Shown piece by piece: positions 32,435 to 40,777 of a DNA stretch of 64,000 nucleotides; the first letter of the stretch is position 1, and every line of letters begins with the position of its first letter. The position numbers and the translations under genes are program-made. Origin of the DNA: VRUE01 sp963716245 (GTDB lineage: Bacteria; Actinomycetota; Thermoleophilia; Solirubrobacterales; 70-9); assembly GCA_963716245.1 (NCBI GenBank), contig OY970300.1, positions 372,001 through 436,000 on the forward strand, written 5' to 3'. Under the pieces are notes generated by a model that did no database searches, was not told where the DNA came from, and saw only the letters and a list, made by a program, of their open reading frames with translations.

Positions 32435-32577
32435 GAGAAACACAGTTGTCCATCTCTGCGGAGATGACCGACTGCAGTGACGATCCGCTCGGTCGGGACC
32501 GAGCTTCAGGGAAACCGAGCCGGGAGGGCCGCAGGAAGCGGCCGGCAGAGGGCTCACGGGACAAGGAGAGGTATCGA
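32435..32577 (+). promoter_or_regulatory. Structured 5' leader of propeller operon B
   Basis: The same element order as the leader of operon A: GAAACACAGTTGTCCA, hairpin GCTCGGT/ACCGAGC (32487-32504), CAGGGAAAC (32507-32515), hairpin GGCCGC/GCGGCC (32527-32543), GGCTCA (32551), then AAGGAGAGGTATCGA before GTG. Stem bases differ from operon A while pairing is kept. Confidence 0.5.
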
Positions 32578-34794
32578 GTGAACCGCCGCCTGAAGGCACC
32601 GTCAGCCGGATCGACCATGCGCGGGAGCCTGTTCGGTCTCGCCTGCCTCTGCTTCCTCGGCCTTACGGCCTTCTTGGGGGCCAGTGCGCCCTCGGTCGGC
32701 GCTGCCGAAACCTTCCCCGGCGAGGGCTTCCTTCCCAACGACCGCGCCTGGGAGATGGTCTCCCCGCCCGACAAGAACGGCGGCGACGTGTACCCGGCCT
32801 CGAGCAGGACCCGCGCCGCCGCCGACGGCAACGCCGTCCAGTTCATCTCGCCGGCCGGCTTCGCGCACTCCAGCGGCATGACCGTGCTCGGCGAGTACAT
32901 CGCCGAGCGCACTGCCGCGCCGGGCACCCCGGGCTGGGCGACGCACGGCATCCTTCCCAAGCAGCCGTCGATATCGTTGGTCGGCTTGGCCCAGGGGGCC
33001 TTCCCGCTGTACCAAGGAGAGATGTCGCCCGACCTCTCCCGCGGCATCTACATGGCCCAGACCCAGCTTCCCGGTTACGAGGCGCCCTCGGCGGCGAACG
33101 TCCCCAACCTCTACCTGCGCGATGACCTCCGCGAGAGTGGGCCGGGCAGCTACCAGCTGCTGTCCGAGCCCTTTGCGCTGACCCCGGCGACGCCCTTCCC
33201 CGCGAGCCCATTCGTGGCAGGCAGCTCGACCAGCTTCTCGAAGGTCGCCTTCGAGTCCAGAGCCAAGCTGACCGAAGACGCACAGGAAAACGACATACGC
33301 AAACTCTACGAATCGGAGGGCGGCGTGCTTCGTCTCGCCGGGCGCATCCCTGCCTCGGGCAGCGAATGCGACGACGAAGTCGGACCGAGCTGCGAAGCGG
33401 CGCCGAGCTCTCAGGCGGGAGTGGGCGCGGAAGGAGAGTCGGGGCTGCACCATCGCACCCTCCACATGGTCTCCGCCGACGGCTCGCGCGTCTTCTTCCA
33501 GGCGCCTGTCAACACTGGCGGCCAGCCTCATGACATTGGCAGCGTCTACATGCGCGAGGATGGTAGGCGCACGGTCAAGCTGAACGCTTCCGAGAAGGAC
33601 GTGCCCGAGGCAGAGCAGGGCGCGATCCTCTATGACGCCTCGGCCTCGGGCGACCGGGTCTTCTTCGTGACTGGCGAGGGGCTGGTCGAGCAGGACGAAG
33701 ACAACGCCCAGGACATATACATGGCCGAGCCCGACGCCCCCGCGGGCGAGCGGCTGACGCTGGTCACGGTCGACGGCGAACCCACGGCCGTCGCAGACGA
33801 CGTGAGCGAAGTGGCCGGCGCCAGCGAGGACGGGCGCTACCTCTACTTCATGATGGGCGGCCAGCTGGTAGCGGGGGAGCCCGTTCAGGTCAATGGCGTC
33901 ACGGTCGAAGGCCTGTACCTCTGGCATGAGGGCGAGATCTCCTTCATAGGGAGGTTCGCCGGCGCGGGCGAATATCGGGAGAACGGCCCGCTAACTGCGA
34001 ACTGGTTCCTTCCCGGACAAATCTTAAAGGCGCGAGTAAGCCCCGACGGCCGCCACCTGCTGTTCACGACGTTCGAAAACAGCTCCGGCTTCGAGGGCCG
34101 CGGCGGCTTCTCCGGCTACGAGCAGAACGAAAAACGCCAGCAGCTCCTATACAGCGCTGAGACGGGCAAGCTGCGCTGCGCGACCTGCAACTTCGGCACG
34201 CTGCCGACCGCCCACGCCGAGATCAACACGCACGCCAACGAGGTCGTCGGGGGCGCCGTCGCCCTCACCTCCCATGTCAGCCACGCGCTCTCAGACGACG
34301 GGCGCTTCGTCTTCTTCAACACCCCTGAAGCGCTGGTGGACGAGGACATCAACGGCCGCATCGATGCCTACCAGTACGACTCGACGACCGAAGAGATCGA
34401 CCTGCTCTCCTCGGGTACGAGCGGCGCCGACTCCTGGTTCCTCGACGCGAGCGCAAACGGCCGCGACGTCTTCATCGCCACTCGCGAGCCGCTGAGCGGC
34501 TGGGACACCGACACCTCCTACGACCTCTACGACGCCCGCATCGGCGGCGGCCTGCCCGAGCCGGTGCCGCCGCCGCCGAGCTGCCAGGGCGACGCCTGCC
34601 AGCCGGCCCCGGCCGTGCTGAACGACCCGACCCCGGCCAGCTCCAGCTACGCCGGCCCCGGCAGCTCCGCGGGCAGGCCGAAGGCGCGCTGCCCGAAGGG
34701 TCGCCACAGGGTCAGGGCCAAGAAAGGCAGGACCCGCTGCGTGAAAGCGAAGCGCAAGCGAGCAGCCGAGCGCAGGCGGAGGGCGGGCAAGTGA
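32578..34794 (+). CDS. Secreted WD40-like (PD40) beta-propeller protein B
   Basis: A 738-residue paralogue of propeller protein A. GTG 32578 follows AAGGAGAGG and is followed by a signal peptide (GSLFGLACLCFLGLTAFLGA, ending SVGA-AE). The signature NDRAWEMVSPPDKNGGDVY opens the mature part, then blades with MVSADGSRVFFQA, VSPDGRHLLFTT and LSDDGRFVFFNT. The C-terminus is a Pro/Ser linker and a basic tail (RCPKGRHRVRAKKGRTRC) like that of protein A. It ends GTGA, coupling to the next gene. Similar genes are common in Solirubrobacterales; their function is not established. Confidence 0.85.
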   Translation: MNRRLKAPSAGSTMRGSLFGLACLCFLGLTAFLGASAPSVGAAETFPGEGFLPNDRAWEMVSPPDKNGGDVYPASSRTRAAADGNAVQFISPAGFAHSSGMTVLGEYIAERTAAPGTPGWATHGILPKQPSISLVGLAQGAFPLYQGEMSPDLSRGIYMAQTQLPGYEAPSAANVPNLYLRDDLRESGPGSYQLLSEPFALTPATPFPASPFVAGSSTSFSKVAFESRAKLTEDAQENDIRKLYESEGGVLRLAGRIPASGSECDDEVGPSCEAAPSSQAGVGAEGESGLHHRTLHMVSADGSRVFFQAPVNTGGQPHDIGSVYMREDGRRTVKLNASEKDVPEAEQGAILYDASASGDRVFFVTGEGLVEQDEDNAQDIYMAEPDAPAGERLTLVTVDGEPTAVADDVSEVAGASEDGRYLYFMMGGQLVAGEPVQVNGVTVEGLYLWHEGEISFIGRFAGAGEYRENGPLTANWFLPGQILKARVSPDGRHLLFTTFENSSGFEGRGGFSGYEQNEKRQQLLYSAETGKLRCATCNFGTLPTAHAEINTHANEVVGGAVALTSHVSHALSDDGRFVFFNTPEALVDEDINGRIDAYQYDSTTEEIDLLSSGTSGADSWFLDASANGRDVFIATREPLSGWDTDTSYDLYDARIGGGLPEPVPPPPSCQGDACQPAPAVLNDPTPASSSYAGPGSSAGRPKARCPKGRHRVRAKKGRTRCVKAKRKRAAERRRRAGK

Positions 34795-34850
34795 GCGCGC
34801 CGAACGACCACCAGACCGCACCTTCCACGAGAGGCAGGGAGAAGCCCACG

Positions 34851-37800
34851 ATGAAAGCGCTCGCTCACAGGTTCAAGCTCACCACCCTCCTCATCGGGCT
34901 GGCGCTCTTCGCCGCACCGGCGTCCGCCGCCGCGGGCCCGGTCTGGACGATCAACTCAAACTCCAACACCACCGTCGCCGAGGGGGGCGAGCTGCGCTAC
35001 TACGTGGACGTGATCAACATCGGCGACGAAGCGAGCGATGGCAGCGAATTCACGCTCACGGCGACGCTGCCCGACGGGTTCACCCTGATCGAAGCGCCGG
35101 GACCCGAATCTGCCTTCAGCTGCCCCGGTGCCAACCCAGGCGACACCGTGGTCGTCTGCGCTGGGAGCTCGCAGGCAGGAATCGGTGTATCGCAGAAGGT
35201 TCGCATTGCCGCCAAAGCGGAGCCGGGCGGCAGCGGCATCAAGACCGCCGAGTTCGAGATCGAAGGCGGCGGCGCCGCCGCCGCGAGCACGGTCGACCCG
35301 GTGAGGGTCTCGCCGGCCCCGCCGGGGTTCGAGATCGACGCCTTCGACGTCTCCTACGCCAAGGAGAGCGGCGACCCTTATACCCAGGCCGGCGGGCACC
35401 CCTTCACGATGACCAACTGGCTCGACTTCACCAAGGCGACCGTGCCCCTCGAAGCTCCGCTCGACTTCATCGGCTTCGGTGACCGCCAGCCGGTCGAGCC
35501 GCCCAAGGACATAGAAGTTTCCTTCCCGCCCGGCTTCGCCGGGATCCCGAAGGGGGTCGGGCAGTGCAGCGTCGGCGACCTCTCGCGTTCCGAACAGATC
35601 TTCCCGTTGCCGCTCTGCTCTCCCGATTCCCAGGTCGGGACGGCGAGCGTGATCATCAACGGCCAGTTCCTCAGCGACATGCAGGGTCCTCTCATCCCCG
35701 TGTTCAACATGCTGCCGCCGCCCGGCGCCCCGGCCCGCTTCGGCTTCAACGTCTTCGGCACCGTGGTTACGCTCGACGCGCGCCTGCGCAGCGAGTCGGA
35801 CTACGGCGTCACGGCCGTCTCGCGAAACACCTCTCAGGGCGTGTCGGTCAGTGGCGCGATCGTCTCGCTGTGGGGCGTGCCCGCGGCCGACGTCCACGAC
35901 TTCGAACGCGCCTGCTCTGGCCAGCTCGCTCCGGCCTATCTAGGCGGGACCGCGAGATGCGACAGCGGCGCCCCGAAACGGCCCTTCTTCCGCATGCCGA
36001 CCTCCTGCGAGGGGGCGCTGCAGATGGGCGCCCGCGCGGACTCCTGGCACGATCAGGGCGACTTCAAGCAGAGCTCGATGACGAGCCACGAGCTGCCGGG
36101 CTACCCGCACCCCCGTGAGGAATGGGGCGCCCCCGCGGCGATGTCGGGCTGCGAGCTGGTCCCGGTCAGGGCGGATCTGGACGCCCAGGCGACCGCCCTT
36201 GACACCGAGAGCCCCTCGGGCCTCGAGGTCCACCTCGAGGTGCCGAACCCCGGCCTGACCAACCCCGACGGGATCGCCTCCTCAGACATCAAGCGCACCA
36301 AGGTGACCCTGCCGCAGGGGATGACGATCAACCCCTCCCAGGCCGAGGGACTGGGCGTCTGCTCCTCGGCGCGCTACGAGAGCACCCGCCTCGAATTCCA
36401 CCCCGACGGGGAGCACGGCTGCCCCACCGATTCCAAGATCGGCACCGTCTCGGTCCGCTCCCCCCTGCTCGACGAGGTGCTGCCGGGCGACGTCTACGTC
36501 GCCAAGCCCCACGACAACCCCTTCGACTCGCTGCTCGCGATCTACGTCGTGATCGCCGAACCCGAACGCGGCATCCTGATCAAGCTGCCGGGCGAGGTCA
36601 CCCTGAACGAGACCACCGGGCGGATCGAGACCGACTTCCGCGACCTGCCCCAGCTGCCCTTCGAGAGCTTCGACTTCCGCTTCCGCGAGGGAGCGAGGGC
36701 ACCGCTGATCACCCCGCCCACCTGCGGTGCCTATGAGACCGAGGCGGAGTTCACCGGTTGGTCCGATCCCGACAACCCGATCACGCGGACCTCCAGCTTC
36801 GAGATCACCGGGGGCATCGGCGGCGGGACCTGCCCGAGCGGGGCACCGGGCTTCGAGCCCGGCTTCTCGGCGGGAAGCGTCAACAACAACGCCGGCTCCT
36901 TCTCGGAGTTCGTCATGCGCCTGACCCGTAACGACGGCGAGCAGGACATGACCAAGTTCAGCTCGATCCTGCCGCCGGGGGTGAGCGCCAAGATCGCCGG
37001 CGTCGCCAAATGCCCCGAGGCGGCGATCGCGGGAGCGGAGTCGAAGACCGGATTGCAGGAGCGCGCCAACCCCTCCTGCCCGGCCTCCTCGCAGATCGGC
37101 CGCAGCCTGGTCGGCGCGGGCGTCGGCTCGGTCCTCACCTACGTGCCCGGACAGCTCTACCTAGCAGGCCCCTACAACGGCGCGCCCTTAAGCGTCGTCT
37201 CGATCACCCCGGCGGTGGCCGGGCCCTTCGACATCGGCACCGTGGTCGTCCGCGAGGCGCTCAGCCTCGACCCGGTCACGGCGGAAGTCCGCGTCGACGG
37301 CGATCGCTCCGACCCGATCCCCCACATCCTGAAAGGGATCCCGCTGAAGCTGAGGGACCTGCGCGTCTACGTCGATCGTGAGAACTTCACGATCAACCCG
37401 ACCAACTGCGATCCCGCGAGCGTCAGGGCGACCCTGTTCGGATCGAACCTGGACGTGTTCAATCCCGCCGACGACGTGCCGGTCGCGCTCTCCTCGCGCT
37501 ACCAGGCGGCGAGCTGCGCCTCCCTGGGCTTCAAACCGAACCTGAAGATCAGGCTGAGGGGCGGCACGAAACGAGGTGCCCACCCCGGCCTGAGGGCCGT
37601 CGTCACGCCGCGCAAGGGCGACGCCAACATCGACGGGGCCACCGTCACCCTGCCGCGCAGCGCCTTCCTCGAACAGGCCCACATAAGGACGATCTGCACC
37701 CGCGTGCAGTTCGCCGCGAACGCGTGCCCGCCGGCGGCGATCTACGGCAGGGTCACGGCCTGGACCCCACTGCTCGACGAACCGTTGAGCGGTCCCGTCT

Positions 37801-38123
37801 ACCTGCGCTCCTCCTCGAACAAGCTGCCCGACCTGGTCTTCGACCTGAAGGGCATTGTCGAGATCGAGGTGCCGGGCCGGATCGACTCGGTCAACGGCGG
37901 GATCAGAGCCACCTTCGCCAACGTCCCCGACGCCCCGATCTCCCGCGTCGTGCTCGAGATGCAGGGCGGCAAGAAGGGGCTGATCGTCAACAGCGCCAAC
38001 CTCTGCGCGACGCAGAGCAGGGCGAAGGCGACCTTCACCGGCCAGAACGGCAAGGAGCGGCGCTTCCGGCCGGTGATTCGGGTGCGGTGCGGGAAGAAGC
38101 GTAAGCGAGAGGGAAGGCGCTAA
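34851..38123 (+). CDS. Large secreted four-module protein B, unknown function
   Basis: A 1,090-residue paralogue of the protein at 27287, with signal peptide FKLTTLLIGLALFAAPASAA. CP/CSxxSxxG turns mark four modules at residues 256, 524, 743 and 959. The end carries IDSVNGGIRATFANVPDAPI, GKKGLIVNSANLC and a basic tail CGKKRKREGRR. ATG 34851 is preferred because GGGAGAAG precedes it and the signal peptide starts there; the overlapping GTG 34791 would add 20 hydrophilic residues. Internal conservation with protein A is strongest in the last module. Function unknown; secreted or wall-associated by inference. Confidence 0.85.
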   Translation: MKALAHRFKLTTLLIGLALFAAPASAAAGPVWTINSNSNTTVAEGGELRYYVDVINIGDEASDGSEFTLTATLPDGFTLIEAPGPESAFSCPGANPGDTVVVCAGSSQAGIGVSQKVRIAAKAEPGGSGIKTAEFEIEGGGAAAASTVDPVRVSPAPPGFEIDAFDVSYAKESGDPYTQAGGHPFTMTNWLDFTKATVPLEAPLDFIGFGDRQPVEPPKDIEVSFPPGFAGIPKGVGQCSVGDLSRSEQIFPLPLCSPDSQVGTASVIINGQFLSDMQGPLIPVFNMLPPPGAPARFGFNVFGTVVTLDARLRSESDYGVTAVSRNTSQGVSVSGAIVSLWGVPAADVHDFERACSGQLAPAYLGGTARCDSGAPKRPFFRMPTSCEGALQMGARADSWHDQGDFKQSSMTSHELPGYPHPREEWGAPAAMSGCELVPVRADLDAQATALDTESPSGLEVHLEVPNPGLTNPDGIASSDIKRTKVTLPQGMTINPSQAEGLGVCSSARYESTRLEFHPDGEHGCPTDSKIGTVSVRSPLLDEVLPGDVYVAKPHDNPFDSLLAIYVVIAEPERGILIKLPGEVTLNETTGRIETDFRDLPQLPFESFDFRFREGARAPLITPPTCGAYETEAEFTGWSDPDNPITRTSSFEITGGIGGGTCPSGAPGFEPGFSAGSVNNNAGSFSEFVMRLTRNDGEQDMTKFSSILPPGVSAKIAGVAKCPEAAIAGAESKTGLQERANPSCPASSQIGRSLVGAGVGSVLTYVPGQLYLAGPYNGAPLSVVSITPAVAGPFDIGTVVVREALSLDPVTAEVRVDGDRSDPIPHILKGIPLKLRDLRVYVDRENFTINPTNCDPASVRATLFGSNLDVFNPADDVPVALSSRYQAASCASLGFKPNLKIRLRGGTKRGAHPGLRAVVTPRKGDANIDGATVTLPRSAFLEQAHIRTICTRVQFAANACPPAAIYGRVTAWTPLLDEPLSGPVYLRSSSNKLPDLVFDLKGIVEIEVPGRIDSVNGGIRATFANVPDAPISRVVLEMQGGKKGLIVNSANLCATQSRAKATFTGQNGKERRFRPVIRVRCGKKRKREGRR

Positions 38124-38174
38124 GCGCCCCCAGCTTCACCGAACAGGTCGTGGCTCTCTGTCATCCTCTCGCGT

Positions 38175-38489
38175 ATGACCGACGAACGGCGGCAGCGGGC
38201 GCTCGAGGAAACGCTGGAGAAGCACTACGAGGAGGGATCCAAAGCCCAGGCCGACGCACTGGAGGAGGCCTATCTCGTCACCGACCCGAGTCAGGAGACT
38301 GCCGATCGGCTCTGGCTGCTGCTCGTCGGAGGCCTGTTGGCGATGCTCTTGATCGGCCTCGTCGGACTGATCCTGCTGGTCGCGCTCGACAAGAGCTACG
38401 AGGTCGTGCTCACGGCCTTCGCCGCCCTGCTCAGTGGGCTGCTCGGCTTGTTCGTCAACGCCCCCGGATCGGGCCGCGACGGCGATTGA
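38175..38489 (+). CDS. Small two-helix membrane protein
   Basis: A 104-residue protein. A charged, probably helical N-terminus (residues 1-45) is followed by two membrane segments (LWLLLVGGLLAMLLIGLVGL and VVLTAFAALLSGLLGLFV). Family not recognised. It follows operon B by 51 bases with no clear terminator between them and no good ribosome-binding site, so it might be a late member of that operon. Confidence 0.6.
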   Translation: MTDERRQRALEETLEKHYEEGSKAQADALEEAYLVTDPSQETADRLWLLLVGGLLAMLLIGLVGLILLVALDKSYEVVLTAFAALLSGLLGLFVNAPGSGRDGD

Positions 38490-38495
38490 TTCGGG

Positions 38496-38942
38496 CTACT
38501 CCTCCCATTCGAGCGTCATCGTCTCCCCGCGCAGGTGGACGCCGAAGACCTTGAAGAAGTCGGCTCGCCCCAGGAGACTGGGGGGACTCGCTTCCGAATC
38601 GTTTGATCGCGGTGCCTTGATGAAGCCCGGCTCGAGCTCGAATGTGGGACCGAAGAACGTGGGCTTGCCGTCGATCGAAGCGCCGATTTCCGCCAGGATC
38701 GGTTCCTTCGGCACCCAGGTGCGAAGCTTCTGGGAGCCGATTCCCTTCACCGGCTTGCCTCGCCGCAGCGACCCGTCCAGACCGAGCTTCTCGGCCAGAT
38801 CGTAGGGAAGCAGGGTGCGCGCGGCCGCGTGATCGACGACGGCGTGCACGCCGTGCGGCTCACCGTCGCCGAGCTGCAAGACGACGACGATCCGGGCCCC
38901 GTACACCGGGTGAATCGGAACGTCCTGATTCCGTCGAGCCAC
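38496..38942 (-). CDS. Retropepsin-like (clan AA) protein with altered active site
   Basis: A 148-residue single-domain protein resembling bacterial retropepsin-like aspartic proteases: AVVDHAAARTLLPYDLAEKL, then KGIGSQKLRTWVPKEPILAE and LLGRADFFKVFGVHLRG. The usual catalytic triplet DTG reads DHA here, so the aspartate is kept but the threonine and glycine are replaced. It may be inactive or have another role. The start is GTG 38942, the first start codon after the upstream gene ends at 38960. The two genes are probably one operon. Confidence in the family is moderate. Confidence 0.65.
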   Translation of the reverse strand: MARRNQDVPIHPVYGARIVVVLQLGDGEPHGVHAVVDHAAARTLLPYDLAEKLGLDGSLRRGKPVKGIGSQKLRTWVPKEPILAEIGASIDGKPTFFGPTFELEPGFIKAPRSNDSEASPPSLLGRADFFKVFGVHLRGETMTLEWEE

Positions 38943-38959
38943 CCGAGCAGGCCCGCGGA

Positions 38960-39625
38960 TCAGAAGAGGAGGATGCCGAGGGCGATCCCGAGGGCGAACG
39001 CGACCGCGGCGACGATCGCGATCAGCCGAATGCGCCTCTGCCTCGTGTAGAAGTGGGCCGAGGCGATGCTCCTCTCGAGCTCCTCGATCAGGTCGTCGGT
39101 CTGCTCGCAGGCTTCGACCAGGGCGCCCGTCCCCTCCTCCCAGTCCTCCCACGAGGTCATCCGCTTGCTCTGGCGGCCGATCTCGAGCAGGCTCGTGATC
39201 TTCTCCCGCCTCTCGGCGAGCTGCTCGAGCTCGATCGCTCCCGGTATCTCGACGCCTCGCTCCAACAGCGGATGGGCCTCGCGCATGTAGTCCTGCCAGA
39301 GCGCCGCCGCATCGGAGAGCCTGAATTTCAGCACCTGCTCGAAGGCCTCCATCATGCTCCGGCGCAGATGGTCCTCGAGGTGCGCGACCTGCTCGGCCTG
39401 GCCCTCCGGACCGAGCTCGTCCGCGTTTTCGATCAGGGTCGAGAAGTGCGAGAGCGCGTCGACCAGATTGTTGGCGCCCGCCTGGTTGTGGAAGCCGGTC
39501 TTCTCCTCGAAGTACCGGTTCGCCTCGAAGACGAGCGGCAGCTTCTCGCGCAGCAGCCGGAAGATGCGTTCGAGTTGAGCGACCTCGACGCCGGCGATCT
39601 GCTTCTCATCGCTTGGAGTCGCCAC
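38960..39625 (-). CDS. Tail-anchored coiled-coil protein, unknown function
   Basis: A 221-residue helical protein from GTG 39625 with a single C-terminal membrane helix (RLIAIVAAVAFALGIALGIL) and almost nothing after it, so it is likely tail-anchored with its helical body in the cytoplasm. The body is rich in Glu, Arg and Leu with heptad-like spacing. No family recognised. It lies 17 bases upstream of the retropepsin-like gene. Confidence 0.7.
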   Translation of the reverse strand: MATPSDEKQIAGVEVAQLERIFRLLREKLPLVFEANRYFEEKTGFHNQAGANNLVDALSHFSTLIENADELGPEGQAEQVAHLEDHLRRSMMEAFEQVLKFRLSDAAALWQDYMREAHPLLERGVEIPGAIELEQLAERREKITSLLEIGRQSKRMTSWEDWEEGTGALVEACEQTDDLIEELERSIASAHFYTRQRRIRLIAIVAAVAFALGIALGILLF

Positions 39626-39657
39626 GGGTAGCGATGGAGACAGGGTTCCGCGCCGCG

Positions 39658-40029
39658 CTAGCGACGCCGCTCGAGCGACCCCTGCTCGTCCTCCGGATGG
39701 TGCGTTCGCGTCTCGCCGGCCGTTCGGGCGGGCCGCCGCCGCTCCGGGGTGGCGGTCCCCCGCAGGAAGCGATTGGCGCGGGCGATCCGCTCCAGCGCCT
39801 CGACCTCTTCCACGTGCCGAAGATGAGGATCTATGCGCCCGCCGAGCGGGGAGCTCGAGGACTCTCCCTTGTAGCGCAGTCCGCCGAGCTGCGGGAGCCT
39901 GGCGCGGATCTCAGCCATGCCCGCCTGCCTGGGCGGCACCCCCATCCTCTGCGCCGCCCACCTGTCGATCACGGCAAACCTTCCCTGGCGGGTCAGTGTG
40001 GTCTTGGGAAAGGGATGCTTACGGCTCAT
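39658..40029 (-). CDS. Hypothetical basic protein
   Basis: A 123-residue Arg-rich protein (starting MSRKHPFPKTTLTRQGRFAV). ATG 40029 is preferred over 40059 because GAGGCG lies at the right distance. It has no membrane segment or signal peptide. The C-terminal third is low complexity and may not be structured. No family recognised. Confidence 0.5.
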   Translation of the reverse strand: MSRKHPFPKTTLTRQGRFAVIDRWAAQRMGVPPRQAGMAEIRARLPQLGGLRYKGESSSSPLGGRIDPHLRHVEEVEALERIARANRFLRGTATPERRRPARTAGETRTHHPEDEQGSLERRR

Positions 40030-40060
40030 CGAATCGCCTCGGTGTGGGGAGGGGGCCACA

Positions 40061-40177
40061 TTAGGGAATCGTTTCTCGACCCGCCGGCCGATCCGCCGCT
40101 GGGGCTTGCACGAAAATGGCCACGAGCGTCGAGACGAAGAATAATGCGCTCAAATAGCCGATCATCTGCTTGAACAT
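40061..40177 (-). CDS. Possible 38-residue membrane peptide
   Basis: MFKQMIGYLSALFFVSTLVA followed by IFVQAP is a well-formed single membrane helix, with codon use unlike a random GC-rich frame. It is divergent from the MerR-like gene and lies in otherwise empty sequence. No clear ribosome-binding site is seen, so it is only a candidate. Confidence 0.35.
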   Translation of the reverse strand: MFKQMIGYLSALFFVSTLVAIFVQAPAADRPAGRETIP

Positions 40178-40189
40178 TCGATCACTAAT

Positions 40190-40684
40190 ATGGCTTCTCC
40201 TTCGGACGAAAGAGTCGAGGTTTCCCGCGGCCGCCTCTGTGAGGTGGCCAAGGTCGATCGCGGCAAGCACCGGCGCTGGCTGGACGACGACCTGCTGCCT
40301 GTCAAGAAGCGCTATGGCTTGATCGACGTTCTTCACGCCGCCCTCCTCGACGAGTTGAACGCCCGCCTCAAGCCCAAGGCGGCCCGCACCGTCTGGCGCC
40401 GCATCAGGGACGAGATCGGAATCCCCGGTCACCGCCTCGATCTCGTCGTCGACCTCTCCACGAACGAGCCGATCCTGGCTCGAACCGACCGCCAGATCAG
40501 CGCGGCGATCCCCCGGGGAGAGCGAGTCATGGTGCTCGACCTGGGCGGCCGAGCGCGTCTCGCGTACGAGAGGCTCGACGCGTATCTCCACGGCGAGCGG
40601 GGTACCAGTGGGCGGCAGGAGGGCGACGATCTCGACTCTAGATCGGGCCGAGGCACGACGCAACCTGCTTTTCGCCGCCGCTAA
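40190..40684 (+). CDS. MerR-like helix-turn-helix protein
   Basis: A 164-residue protein whose first 60 residues (GRLCEVAKVDRGKHRRWLDD, DLLPVKKRYGLIDVLHAALL) look like a MerR/SoxR-type winged helix with the typical tryptophan-containing wing. The middle region has predicted strands (LDLVVDLSTN, RVMVLDLGGRARLAYE), and the tail is disordered. A DNA-binding role is likely; target unknown. It ends 13 bases before tRNA-Thr. Confidence 0.6.
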   Translation: MASPSDERVEVSRGRLCEVAKVDRGKHRRWLDDDLLPVKKRYGLIDVLHAALLDELNARLKPKAARTVWRRIRDEIGIPGHRLDLVVDLSTNEPILARTDRQISAAIPRGERVMVLDLGGRARLAYERLDAYLHGERGTSGRQEGDDLDSRSGRGTTQPAFRRR

Positions 40685-40697
40685 AGTAGATCCGTCC

Positions 40698-40770
<73 letters not shown>

Positions 40771-40777
40771 TTTCGAA

